A program made the translations under genes and the position numbers. Source: Actinomadura sp. NBRC 104425 (lineage in GTDB: Bacteria > Actinomycetota > Actinomycetes > Streptosporangiales > Streptosporangiaceae). Taken from it: DNA of 64,000 nucleotides. The DNA lies in contig NZ_BSTN01000005.1 of assembly GCF_030269545.1 (NCBI RefSeq), positions 279,724 to 343,723 of the forward strand, read 5' to 3'. Every line of letters starts with the position of its first letter. Positions within the stretch are counted from its first letter, which is position 1. The notes below the pieces were generated by a model. That model worked only from the letters and a program-made list of their open reading frames with translations. It made no database searches and was not told the DNA's origin. Shown piece by piece: positions 16,496 to 24,293 of this stretch.

Positions 16496-16813
16496 GTGGC
16501 CTGGTTGCTGCTGGTCGTCGCGGCGGCCATGGAACTGGTCTGGGCGACCGCGCTCAAGCAGTCGGACGGCCTGACCCGGCTGTGGCCGAGCCTGGTGGCG
16601 CTGCCGGTCAGCCTGCTCAGCGTCGTCGTGCTGTCGGTGGCGCTGCGCGACCTGCCGGTCGGCACCGCCTACGCGGTGTGGGTGGGCCTCGGCGCGTTCG
16701 GCGTCGCGGTCGCCGGCATCGTCGCCCTGGGCGAGAGCGTCAGCCCGCAGCGCCTGGTGTTCCTGGCGTTGATCCTCGTCGGCGTCATCGGCCTGCGGGC
16801 CGTCGACGGGTGA
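16496..16813 (+). CDS. sugE: SMR-family exporter, SugE/Gdx type
   Basis: A 105-residue, four-helix small multidrug resistance protein from GTG 16496, with GAAGGAGGAG 5 nt upstream. It has the membrane-embedded Glu in AAMELVWATALKQSDG (conserved Glu14-type residue), then LPVGTAYAVWVGLGAFGVAV and ALGESVSPQRL, the pattern of SugE/Gdx guanidinium exporters rather than EmrE. It should export guanidinium or quaternary ammonium compounds in exchange for protons. A single gene rather than the paired form, so probably a homodimer of dual topology. Confidence 0.85.
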   Translation: MAWLLLVVAAAMELVWATALKQSDGLTRLWPSLVALPVSLLSVVVLSVALRDLPVGTAYAVWVGLGAFGVAVAGIVALGESVSPQRLVFLALILVGVIGLRAVDG

Positions 16814-16907
16814 GCGGAACGCGTCCTGGACGATCCTTTAACCCGGTCCCGACCTGGGCATGCTGTCAGCAGACGGTCGGCCGACCTACGGGAGCGGGGC
16901 TGAGGCC

Positions 16908-17744
16908 ATGGGCACGCGGCTGCTGGGCATCGACATCGGGGGCTCCGGCATCAAGGGCGCGCCCGTCGATCTGGAGCGGGGCGTGCTCGCCGCCGAACGG
17001 CTGCGCATCGAGACCCCGCACCCGGCCGAACCGGAGCCGGTCGCGCGGGTGCTGGCCGAGATCGTCGGCCATTTCGGGTGGACGGGCCCGGTCGGGGTCA
17101 CCTTCCCTGGCGTCGTGGCCGACGGGGTGACGCTGTCGGCGGCCAACGTGTCCCGCAAGTGGCTGGGCCTGCACGCGCAGGACCTGTTCGCCGCGGCGAC
17201 CGGACGGGACGTGACGGTGGTCAACGACGCCGACGCCGCGGGCATCGCCGAGATGCGGCACGGCGCCGGGCGCGGCGCGGACGGCACGGTGGTGGTGCTG
17301 ACGCTCGGCACCGGCATCGGCAGTGCGCTGTTCACCCATGGCGTGCTCGTGCCGAACACCGAGTTCGGCCATCTGGAGATCAACGGCAGGGACGCCGAGT
17401 CGCGGGCGTCCGCCCGGGTCCGCGACGAGGAGGGGCTGAGCTGGGACAAGTGGGCCCACCGGCTCTCGCGGTACCTGCGCCGCCTGGAGGCGCTGCTCTC
17501 CCCGTCGCTGATCGTGCTGGGCGGCGGGGTGTCGAAGAAGTCCGACAAGTTCGTGCCGTTGCTCAAGGGGGTGCGGGCGCCGGTCGTGCCCGCCGCGCTG
17601 GTGAACGACGCCGGGATCGTCGGCGCCGCGATGGCGGCCGCGGACGGTGCGGCCGCGGTGCGCCGCCGCGGCCGCCTGATCGACCAGCCCGCCGCCTTCC
17701 ACACCGCCCGGCAGGCCGCCCGGGGCGATCACGCGGCGCCGTGA
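16908..17744 (+). CDS. ppgK: Polyphosphate glucokinase (ROK family)
   Basis: A 278-residue ROK kinase. ATG 16908 is preferred since the protein then begins [18 protein letters not shown]; an upstream ATG at 16860 adds an unlike leader. Markers are the phosphate loop [31 protein letters not shown] with the catalytic Asp, [12 protein letters not shown], and [15 protein letters not shown]. The short EFGHLE version without a CxCGxxGC zinc motif is typical of PpgK. It phosphorylates glucose using polyphosphate or ATP. The C-terminal 30 residues are a basic tail beyond the normal 265-residue end. Confidence 0.9.
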   Translation: MGTRLLGIDIGGSGIKGAPVDLERGVLAAERLRIETPHPAEPEPVARVLAEIVGHFGWTGPVGVTFPGVVADGVTLSAANVSRKWLGLHAQDLFAAATGRDVTVVNDADAAGIAEMRHGAGRGADGTVVVLTLGTGIGSALFTHGVLVPNTEFGHLEINGRDAESRASARVRDEEGLSWDKWAHRLSRYLRRLEALLSPSLIVLGGGVSKKSDKFVPLLKGVRAPVVPAALVNDAGIVGAAMAAADGAAAVRRRGRLIDQPAAFHTARQAARGDHAAP

Positions 17745-18018
17745 ACCCGCACGGCGGCGATCTCCCCGGGGCGTGCCGGCAGGGGCACCGCGCCGCCGTC
17801 GGCGGTGTGCGCCTCCCCGGGGCGTCCCCGCAGGCCGGCACGCGTCGCCCCGCGGTAGACGGCCGTCGTGGGCGCCGGGTCGCGACGCCCCGCCCCGCGC
17901 GCCCGGGCGTCCGGCATAGGCGAGCCGGGTAACGAGGCGACGAACAGGTCCGCCGAGCGCCGGAAACGCTTGGGGCGGCGGGCCGACCTGCCGGATCCGG
18001 CCCGCCTCCAGGACCGCG

Positions 18019-18882
18019 TCACGGATCCATGAGCTCGGCGCTGCGCGCCGCGAACACCTCCATGACCTTCGCGGTGATCGGGCCCGGTGCGGCGGGCAGC
18101 TCGGTGCCGTCCACGGCGCGGATCGGCTGCACGTCGCGGGTGGTGGAGACCAGGAACGCCTCCTCGGCCCGGTACAGGTCCTCCAGCGGGACGTCCTCCT
18201 CCTCGGCGCCGTACCACTCCAGCACCAGCGCCCGCGTCACCCCCGCCAGGCAGCCCGCCGACAGCGGCGGGGTGAGCAGCCGCCCACCGCGCACCAGGAA
18301 GATGTTGGTGCCGGTGCCCTCGCACAGGTTCCCGGCGGTGTTGCCGAAGATCGCCTCGCCGCCGCCGCGTTCCTTGGCGTACGCCAGGGCCATCGCGTTC
18401 TCCGCGTACGAGGTGGTCTTGAGGCCGGACAGGGCGCCCCGCTCGTTGCGCGGCCACGGCACCACCGTGACGTCCGCCGTCGCCGGGAACGGCTTCTGCG
18501 GGGCCACGGCGACCACCGCGGTGGCCCCCTGGGAGCCGCGGTCGGACCCCAGCGGTCCCGGCCCGCTGGTGTAGGTGATGCGGATCCGCGCCAGCGGCCA
18601 CTTCGGCGCGGCGTTGAGCACCTCCAGCGTCGCCTGCGCGAGCATGTCCTGGTCGGGCTCGGGCAGGCCCAGCCCGGCCGCCGAGCGGGCCAGCCGCCGC
18701 AGGTGCCGGGTCAGCGCGAACGGCTCGCCCCGAGTCGCCTTGACCGTCTCGAACACCCCGTCCCCGACCAGCACGCCGTGGTCGAAGACCGACAGGCGCG
18801 CCTGGTCAGGTTCGAGCAGTTCCCCGTTCACCCATACCTTCGCCTGCTCGTTCGCCTGGCCTGTCGCTCGCTCCGCGGACAC
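18019..18882 (-). CDS. pabC: 4-amino-4-deoxychorismate lyase (class IV aminotransferase)
   Basis: A 287-residue fold-type IV PLP enzyme. GTG 18882 is needed to include KVWVNGELL, the usual N-terminal strand. Further marks are VFDHGVLVGDGVFET, LKTTSYAENAMA (PLP Lys), EGTGTNIFLVRGG and TTRDVQPI. PabC releases pyruvate from aminodeoxychorismate to yield p-aminobenzoate for folate. It follows pabB and overlaps its 3' end by 77 nt in another frame, implying translational coupling. A D-amino-acid or branched-chain aminotransferase role is possible from sequence alone, but the pabB neighbour favours PabC. Confidence 0.85.
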   Translation of the reverse strand: MSAERATGQANEQAKVWVNGELLEPDQARLSVFDHGVLVGDGVFETVKATRGEPFALTRHLRRLARSAAGLGLPEPDQDMLAQATLEVLNAAPKWPLARIRITYTSGPGPLGSDRGSQGATAVVAVAPQKPFPATADVTVVPWPRNERGALSGLKTTSYAENAMALAYAKERGGGEAIFGNTAGNLCEGTGTNIFLVRGGRLLTPPLSAGCLAGVTRALVLEWYGAEEEDVPLEDLYRAEEAFLVSTTRDVQPIRAVDGTELPAAPGPITAKVMEVFAARSAELMDP

Positions 18883-19858
18883 CGGAAGCCACCTCCAACA
18901 GCCGAGCCGCCTTCAGCTCGGTCTCCTGCCATTCACGTCGTGGATCGGACTCCCAGGTGATTCCCGCCCCGGTGCCGAAGCACAGCCGCCCGTCCTCCGC
19001 CCAGAAGGTCCGGATGCCCACTGCCAGAGCCCCGCGCCGGGAGTCCGCGTCCACCCAGCCGACGGCCCCACAGTACGGGCCGCGGGGCACGGGTTCGAGC
19101 GCATCCAGCAAGCTCAGCGCACTCGACTTGGGCGCGCCCGTCACCGAACCGGGAGGAAAGGTAGCCTCCAGCAACTCCGGCCACCCCTGTCCCGGCGCCA
19201 GCCTGGCCCGCACCGTCGACACCAGATGCACCAGCCCCGGATGCTCCTCGACGGCGCACAGCTCCGGGACGGTCACGCCGCCGGTCTCCGCCACCCGCCC
19301 CAGGTCGTTGCGGACCAGATCGACGATCATGACGTTCTCGGCCCGGTCCTTGGGCAGCAGATCGGCCTCCGTGCGCCCGGTGCCCTTGATCGGCCGCGAC
19401 TCGGCGACCCGCCCGTCCCTGGACAGGTAGAGCTCCGGCGACGCGCTCGCCACCTGAAGCCCCGGCACCCTGAGCGTCATCGCGTACGGGGCCGGATTGC
19501 CCCTGGCCAGCCGCGCGCCCAGGCCCGCGATGTCGGCGTCCGCCCGCATCGGCGCCGACAGGACCCGGCACAGGTTCGCCTGGTAGACGACGCCGTCGGC
19601 GATGGCCTCGCGGATCGTCTGCACCCCGCGCACGTAGGCGTCCTCGTCCATCGACGACACCCACCCCCGCACACCCTCCCAGGCCCCGCGCGGGTGGGGC
19701 GCGGGCCGCACGGTGTCGAACCGCGCGCAGGTCACCTTCCCCTCGTAGGTGACGACGACCGCCCACCACCCGCGCGACTCCAGCGCGCAGGGGTCACCGG
19801 TCACGTCCCGGAGCCCGGTGGCCAGCATCCCGCCGGCGTATGCGAACGGCTCGTTCAC
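18806..19858 (-). CDS. pabB: Aminodeoxychorismate synthase component I
   Basis: A 350-residue chorismate-binding enzyme from GTG 19858, which overlaps the regulator stop (GTGA). It has YVRGVQTIREAIADGVVYQANL, ASPELYLSRDG, SRPIKGTGRTEAD, RAENVMIVDLVRNDLGRV and PPGSVTGAPKSSAL, the conserved PabB/TrpE chorismate and Mg site. PIKGT is the form typical of PabB, where Lys takes part in the reaction, rather than PIAGT of TrpE. It is shorter at the N-terminus than TrpE. The glutaminase partner PabA is not adjacent. The last 30 residues form an overlap tail inside pabC. Confidence 0.87.
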   Translation of the reverse strand: MNEPFAYAGGMLATGLRDVTGDPCALESRGWWAVVVTYEGKVTCARFDTVRPAPHPRGAWEGVRGWVSSMDEDAYVRGVQTIREAIADGVVYQANLCRVLSAPMRADADIAGLGARLARGNPAPYAMTLRVPGLQVASASPELYLSRDGRVAESRPIKGTGRTEADLLPKDRAENVMIVDLVRNDLGRVAETGGVTVPELCAVEEHPGLVHLVSTVRARLAPGQGWPELLEATFPPGSVTGAPKSSALSLLDALEPVPRGPYCGAVGWVDADSRRGALAVGIRTFWAEDGRLCFGTGAGITWESDPRREWQETELKAARLLEVASGVRGASDRPGERAGEGMGERGTART

Positions 19859-20541
19859 AGCACGCACCCGAACACGTCCGCCGGCCCGCTGCGCCCCTGC
19901 CGGGTGATCTCCAGCGCGTGCCGCGTCCGGCCCCGTTCGAGCCGGCCAAGCCCGACCATCGGTGCGAGCAGCGCCGCACGCAGGGCCCCGTTCAGGTGCG
20001 GGCGCCGCTCGGTCCGGTCACGGCAGTGCCCGGCGAACCTCCTGCGCCGCCTTCTGAACCCGGCGGCGTCCAGCCCCATGATTTCCAGGCGCTCCTCCCC
20101 GTTGGCGGTGACCTCGTAGACGCCGTCGCCCTCGATCAGGCCGCCGTCCATGAGGGTGGTGAAGAGCGTCACCCCGGCCACCCCGGCGAGATGGTCGTAG
20201 CATGACCGCGCCCTGTGCAGGCGCCGCGCGTCCCCGGCCTGCCCGAGGCTTCCGGCCTCGAGGGGCGGGTTGATCCTGGTCAGGGCCTCCACCGCCTGCG
20301 CGACGCCGCTTCCGCGGAGGCGGTAGTACCGGTGCCTGCCCTGCTTGACCACCGTCACCGGCCCGCCGCTCAGCGGCCTGGCCAGATGCGCGCCGGCGGT
20401 CTGCGCGCTGATTCTCGCCACCCGCGCCGGCTCCCCCGCCGCCGGCGGCCGCCCGTCCAGCAGGGCGGTCGGCATCGCCGCGCGGCCCCGGTCGGCCGGC
20501 AGTGCCGCGACGGGGGCGATGTCGCTGTCGTGAACGGACAT
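19855..20541 (-). CDS. ArsR-like winged-helix transcriptional regulator
   Basis: A 228-residue protein, longer than a bare ArsR domain. The first 90 residues are a winged helix: IAPVAALPADRGRAAMPTAL, LDGRPPAAGEPARVARISAQ, TAGAHLARPLSGG, VVKQGRHRYYRLRG. Several positions usually Leu are Pro here. The C-terminal half is Arg-rich with RLHRARSCYDHLAGVAG, which contains a Cys and His. Its stop overlaps the pabB start, so it heads the pab operon and may autoregulate it. The ligand is unknown. Confidence 0.78.
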   Translation of the reverse strand: MSVHDSDIAPVAALPADRGRAAMPTALLDGRPPAAGEPARVARISAQTAGAHLARPLSGGPVTVVKQGRHRYYRLRGSGVAQAVEALTRINPPLEAGSLGQAGDARRLHRARSCYDHLAGVAGVTLFTTLMDGGLIEGDGVYEVTANGEERLEIMGLDAAGFRRRRRRFAGHCRDRTERRPHLNGALRAALLAPMVGLGRLERGRTRHALEITRQGRSGPADVFGCVL

Positions 20542-20683
20542 GTCCCCACGCTATGCCCACCACGCGTCCATGCAGGTCGAAGCGTCGCCGTGCGCTCCGG
20601 CGTATTCCAGTTTGGGGAAGCGGCCCGGACACGCTAATGTTTTCCTCGTCGCCGCGAGGGGCCGAAGCCCCGAAGCGAGACAG

Positions 20684-20756
20684 GCGGAAGTGGCTCAGTT
20701 GGTAGAGCATCACCTTGCCAAGGTGAGGGTCGCGGGTTCGAATCCCGTCTTCCGCT
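20684..20756 (+). tRNA. tRNA-Gly (anticodon GCC)
   Basis: Acceptor GCGGAAG/CTTCCGC, D-arm TGGCTCAGTTGGTAGAGCA, anticodon arm CACCT-TGCCA-AGGTG with anticodon GCC, and T-arm GCGGGTTCGAATCCCGT. First of three clustered tRNA genes; CCA not encoded. Confidence 0.96.
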
Positions 20757-20781
20757 CTGGGAGGCCACCAGGTCTCGTTCT

Positions 20782-20852
20782 GGTGGAGTGGCCGAGAGGC
20801 GAGGCAACGGCCTGCAAAGCCGTGTACACGGGTTCAAATCCCGTCTCCACCT
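20782..20852 (+). tRNA. tRNA-Cys (anticodon GCA)
   Basis: Acceptor GGTGGAG/CTCCACC, D-arm with GAGAGGCGAGGC, anticodon arm ACGGCCTGCAAAGCCGT with GCA, and T-arm ACGGGTTCAAATCCCGT. It lies 25 nt after tRNA-Gly, likely co-transcribed. Confidence 0.95.
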
Positions 20853-20885
20853 CAGGCGCCGTACTTCCCCAGGAAGCACGGTCCC

Positions 20886-20960
20886 GGGCGATTAGCTCAG
20901 TGGGAGAGCGCTACCTTGACACGGTAGAGGTCACTGGTTCAATCCCAGTATCGCCCACCA
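20886..20960 (+). tRNA. tRNA-Val (anticodon GAC)
   Basis: Acceptor GGGCGAT/ATCGCCC, anticodon arm CTACC-TTGACAC-GGTAG giving GAC, T-arm CTGGTTCAATCCCAG, and encoded CCA (20958-20960). It shares nearly all arms except the anticodon stem with the tRNA-Val(CAC) at 12443. Last of the Gly-Cys-Val cluster. Confidence 0.96.
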
Positions 20961-20965
20961 TCCCA

Positions 20966-20998
20966 CCCGGGCCAGATCTCCGATCCGGCCCGGGCTTT
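20966..20998 (+). terminator. Rho-independent terminator of the tRNA cluster
   Basis: The stem CCCGGGCC/GGCCCGGG (20966-20973 with 20987-20994) is followed by CTTTCTGTTTT, a few bases after tRNA-Val. Confidence 0.75.
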
Positions 20999-21109
20999 CT
21001 GTTTTCCGGCCGCGCTGCTCCCCCAGCGCCCGGCATCCCGCGCAATCCGCATGCGGGCGGCGGCGCTCCCCTCGCGGCCGCACCACCTCGGCCCGTCCGC
21101 TGCCGCCGC

Positions 21110-21550
21110 CTAGGTTGCGCTGGGGCGCCGCATCGGGCCCCACCTGCCCTTCTGTTCGGCGACGACGCGTTCGGCGTCGCGCAGCACGGACTCGTCGATC
21201 CAGGCCACGGGGCGGACGCAGCGCACCAGCGGTTCGTTGTCGGGGCCGCGTCCCAGCTCCTCCCCCACCAGGACCCACGGCCTCACCCCGTGCCCCTTCT
21301 CGTGCCTGAGGTGCGAGTAGTCGTACAGCCTCCGGGCCACCCACACCACGAGCGGGCGCGGCGCCCACCACTGTTCGACCGCGAGGGGGTTGGCCGACAG
21401 GCCCGGCATCTTCACGCCGGTCAGCTCGTCGCGGCTGCTTCCCCCGGCGTCCGTCTCGGGGCCGCGCGACCACCGGACGAACAACCGATCGTCCTTCGCG
21501 ACCAGCTCCGCCAGCTCGTCCAGGCTGGTCACGGCGGGCATCTCCTCCAC
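21110..21550 (-). CDS. DUF6098 family protein
   Basis: A 146-residue soluble protein from GTG 21550 (alternative ATG 21542, but GGAGGAG abuts that ATG too closely). The sequence LDELAELVAKDDRLFVRWSR, LPGLSANPLAVEQWW-like core and WVARRLYDYSHLRHEKGHGV fit an actinobacterial family named DUF6098, seen in databases without a known role. There is no membrane segment or catalytic motif I can name. It stands alone, convergent with the tRNA cluster. Confidence 0.68.
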   Translation of the reverse strand: MEEMPAVTSLDELAELVAKDDRLFVRWSRGPETDAGGSSRDELTGVKMPGLSANPLAVEQWWAPRPLVVWVARRLYDYSHLRHEKGHGVRPWVLVGEELGRGPDNEPLVRCVRPVAWIDESVLRDAERVVAEQKGRWGPMRRPSAT

Positions 21551-21667
21551 CGCCCCTGGCCTACCCAGTCCCCGCCGGCATCTGCCGCCTCACCGCGGAA
21601 TCGCCCAGCGGGCGGCTCATCCGCATCCGCTGTGAAGTCTCAACCGACCGCCCCGCCGCCGAGCCGA

Positions 21668-21752
21668 CACGCACTGATCACCTTCGGCCACCGCGAGGTT
21701 GGACGAGACCACGAAACTGCTCGACGGCGCGGACGTGCAGGTGCTCCAGGAC
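21668..21752 (+). repeat. Decayed partial copy of the 5' end of the DUF488 gene
   Basis: Bases 21668-21687 are identical to 21881-21900 near the start of the next gene, and similarity continues, with gaps and substitutions, to about 21752 (the gene's first 30 or so codons). Offset is 213 bp. The copy has no start codon in frame and no continuation, so it is a relic of a partial tandem duplication. Confidence 0.62.
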
Positions 21753-21868
21753 GACCCCGTCCTCGGTCAGGCCCTCCCGACCCCTGCTCGTCCCCTCGGC
21801 CGGTGCAGCAGCGTCGGGGGCGCGGCGTTTGGACGCGCGCGGGGACACCGAACGGGTAGGACGAGAGG

Positions 21869-22432
21869 GTGGACGCGCGGCACGCACTGATCACCTTCGG
21901 GCACGGCACCGCGGGGCCGGACGAGATCACGAGCCTGCTCGGCGGTGCGGGCGTACGGCTGCTCGTGGACATCCGCACCGCACCCGGCAGCCGCCGCAAC
22001 CCCCACGTGGCGCGCCGTGAACTGGAACGCCGGATGCCGGAACACCGCATCGGTTACCGCTGGGACAAGCGTCTCGGCGGGTTCCGGCGGCCGCCGCAGG
22101 ACTCCCCCGACCTGGCGTGGCGGGAGGGGATGTTCCGCGGATACGCCGCGCACATGCGCACCGGGGAGTTCTCGGCCGCCGTGGACGACCTGCTGGCCGA
22201 CATGCGGAGGGCGGACGAGGACGCCGGCGCGGTGGCGGTGATGTGCAGCGAGAGCGTCTGGTGGCGGTGCCATCGGCGGCTGCTCGCCGACTTCCTGGTG
22301 CTCGTCCGCGGCGTCCCCGTCGCCCACCTCATGCACGACGGGCGCCTGACCGGCCACACTCCCTTCCCCGCTGCCCGTGTGCGGCAGGACGGGCTGCTGG
22401 TGTACGACGCCGGTCAGGCCTCCCTTCTGTGA
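21869..22432 (+). CDS. DUF488 domain-containing protein
   Basis: A 187-residue protein from GTG 21869 (GAGAGG upstream). It has the DUF488 hallmarks ITFGHGTAGPDEITSLL, LLVDIRTAPGSRRNPH, RYRWDKRLGGFRRPP-like core (here YRWDKRLGGFRR) and MCSESVWWRCHRRLLADFL near residue 130, where Cys and His are invariant. No biochemical role is established for this family. The C-terminus is complete. A damaged copy of its own 5' end lies upstream. Confidence 0.85.
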   Translation: MDARHALITFGHGTAGPDEITSLLGGAGVRLLVDIRTAPGSRRNPHVARRELERRMPEHRIGYRWDKRLGGFRRPPQDSPDLAWREGMFRGYAAHMRTGEFSAAVDDLLADMRRADEDAGAVAVMCSESVWWRCHRRLLADFLVLVRGVPVAHLMHDGRLTGHTPFPAARVRQDGLLVYDAGQASLL

Positions 22433-22489
22433 CCCGCTTCACAGACACCGTGGAGAGGGGCGGAACGCGGGCCATGGCGTCCGCGGATT

Positions 22490-22759
22490 TCAGGTGGCAT
22501 GGACGGGTGCGTCCGCGATCGCCGCGTCGTCTTCGCTGAATCGGTCGTCTTCGAACTTCGACGGCAGAACGCGCACGTTTCCGGTGGACGTCGTCCGCGG
22601 GTCGTCCCGGCTGCCGGCATCGCCGCCCGGTGGGGCCGTGCGCAGCGCCTCGCGGCCGCGCTCCCACAGCTCGACGTCGACGCCGCTGCCCATCTGGGAC
22701 AGCCACGAGCCCAGGGCCAGCAGCGCGAGCACCGACAGGGCGATCAGAACCGAGACCAT
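22490..22759 (-). CDS. Small single-pass membrane protein
   Basis: 89 residues from ATG 22759, chosen because GGGGGGA lies 8 nt upstream; a longer frame to 22837 adds a disordered leader. Residues 1-18 form one transmembrane helix (MVSVLIALSVLALLALGS). They are followed by LSQMGSGVDVELWERGREAL and an acidic disordered tail. I do not recognise a family. The stop lies 58 nt from the convergent DUF488 stop. Confidence 0.55.
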   Translation of the reverse strand: MVSVLIALSVLALLALGSWLSQMGSGVDVELWERGREALRTAPPGGDAGSRDDPRTTSTGNVRVLPSKFEDDRFSEDDAAIADAPVHAT

Positions 22760-23055
22760 CACAGCGTCCCCCCGTTCCCCGGCCGGAACGGCCGACGAAA
22801 TCGACCCGGATGAATCTGGCATCACCCTAGATACCACGACAAATCATCACTAATCGCCCACTCGGCGCGTCCCTGCGGCCCGGAAACGCGGCCCCCGACG
22901 GCGGCCGAAAGGAGACCCGGCTGATCGTCAGGAACGGGCCAAGAGACAGATCACCGGGTCGGGTGTGAACCGGTCGTCGGCAAACGCCCGGCCAAGGTGC
23001 CCTGCGGCGCGGCTTGCGGCCTGGGAGCGGAGTGGCCCTCCCCCGCGACAGGTCC

Positions 23056-24075
23056 TCAGGCGGGATCGCAGGTGGTGGGGAGGGCGCCGGAGCCGGTCGC
23101 GGTGAAGCCGGCGGACGCGGTGCCGCCCGTGGGGACGGCGGCGTTCCACGAGGCGTTCGAGACGGTGACGGTGGTGCCGGAGCGTGTGAACGTGCCGTTC
23201 CAGGTGGACTCGAGCGTCCAGGTGGAGGCGAGTTCGAAGCCGGCGCGCCAGGAGGTCAGGGCGGGGCCGTCGTTGCTGATCGTGACGGTGCCCTGGAAGC
23301 CGCCCGGCCACTGGTTCGCGATCGTCAGGGCGCAGGTGACGTCGCCGGGCGGAGGGGTGGTCGGCGGGGTGACGGTTCCGAGGGCGGACACCAGGGCGGG
23401 GTACCAGCGGTCGGAGATCTTCTGGTTGCCGGAGTCGTTGGGGTGCACCCCGTCGTAGGTGTCGGTGGCGGTGCTGAACCCGGTCCACTGGTCGACGACC
23501 GTGATCGGCGACTCGTCGGTGGAGTTGGCGGCGGCCCAGTCCGGGATGGCCTGGTTGAGGGCGACGACGCGGTCGGCGCACTCGGCGCAGGTGGCCGGGT
23601 TCATCGGGATGATCTGGGCGACGAGGATCTTCATCGCGGGATTGCTCGCCCGCATCTGCCCGACCAGCGTGGTGTAAGCGTCGAGGATCGTCGCGGTGGG
23701 GCGGTTGCTCCAGACGTCGTTGGTGCCGAAGTGCATGAGCACGATGTCCGGGCGGGTGGCCGCCAGCCAGCCCGGCAGCAGGTTCTGGGCGGCCACGTCG
23801 GTGACCAGCGCGCCGCCGTGCCCTTCGTTGTCGCCGTCGTAGGGCACCGAGCAGCCCTGGGCGGGGAGGGTGCCGACGAAGTCGATGTCGGTGTGGCCGG
23901 ATTCCTGGAGGCGGTTCCACAGCAGCGCGCGCCAGCAGCCCGGGGACCCGGTGATCGAGTCGCCGAGCGGCATGATCCGTACGGCGGCGGCCGCCCGGGA
24001 CGGGGCGGCGGGCAGTGCCGCCAGCAGCGCCAGCAGCGTCACGCCGGTCGCGAGCAGCGCAAGGAACCTGGTCAT
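23056..24075 (-). CDS. Secreted SGNH/GDSL esterase with C-terminal CBM2
   Basis: 339 residues from ATG 24075. A Sec signal (MTRFLALLATG...PAAPSRAAAA) is followed by an SGNH hydrolase: block I MPLGDSITGSPG (nucleophile Ser), block III HFGTNDVW (oxyanion Asn), block V YDGVHPND (Asp-His). A Thr-Pro linker leads to a family 2 carbohydrate-binding module from about residue 238. It is cysteine-bracketed (CALTIANQWPGGF ... PTTCDPA), with surface Trp residues expected for cellulose or chitin binding. The protein is probably an extracellular carbohydrate esterase (acetyl xylan type). A perfect CebR/CelR-type box sits 15 nt before the start codon. Confidence 0.87.
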   Translation of the reverse strand: MTRFLALLATGVTLLALLAALPAAPSRAAAAVRIMPLGDSITGSPGCWRALLWNRLQESGHTDIDFVGTLPAQGCSVPYDGDNEGHGGALVTDVAAQNLLPGWLAATRPDIVLMHFGTNDVWSNRPTATILDAYTTLVGQMRASNPAMKILVAQIIPMNPATCAECADRVVALNQAIPDWAAANSTDESPITVVDQWTGFSTATDTYDGVHPNDSGNQKISDRWYPALVSALGTVTPPTTPPPGDVTCALTIANQWPGGFQGTVTISNDGPALTSWRAGFELASTWTLESTWNGTFTRSGTTVTVSNASWNAAVPTGGTASAGFTATGSGALPTTCDPA

Positions 24076-24090
24076 GGCGACCTCCAGGGC

Positions 24091-24104
24091 TGGGAGCGCT
24101 CCCA
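24091..24104 (-). promoter_or_regulatory. CebR/CelR-type operator
   Basis: TGGGAGCGCTCCCA, a perfect 14-bp palindrome identical to the known CebR (Streptomyces) and CelR (Thermobifida) box, where a LacI-family repressor is released by cellobiose. It lies in the leader of the SGNH-CBM2 gene. The regulator gene itself is not in this window. Confidence 0.85.
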
Positions 24105-24293
24105 TCGTGGGGAGCGGTCGCGGTGCTGTCAACGAACCGCCCCCGCGGCCGCCCGTCTTTCATGGCTCGATCAACGTTCAAGATTGAACCATCAATGCGT
24201 TCGCCCTGGTCGTGCACATGCAAGTGGCAATGCACGGACATAGGGTGTCGGTACCGAAGCGGTCCGACGCATTCTGATCAGCCGGGACGGGGG

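Noticed and set aside
16860..16907. Upstream ATG of polyphosphate glucokinase
   Set aside because: The added 16 residues do not match the family, which starts just before the GIDIGGSG strand.
17729..18018. Minus-strand frame reading TTAVYRGATRAGLRGRPGEA before the ppgK stop
   Set aside because: It looked like the end of a glycosidase beta domain but has no start, catalytic part or ribosome site. Treated as unexplained intergenic sequence.
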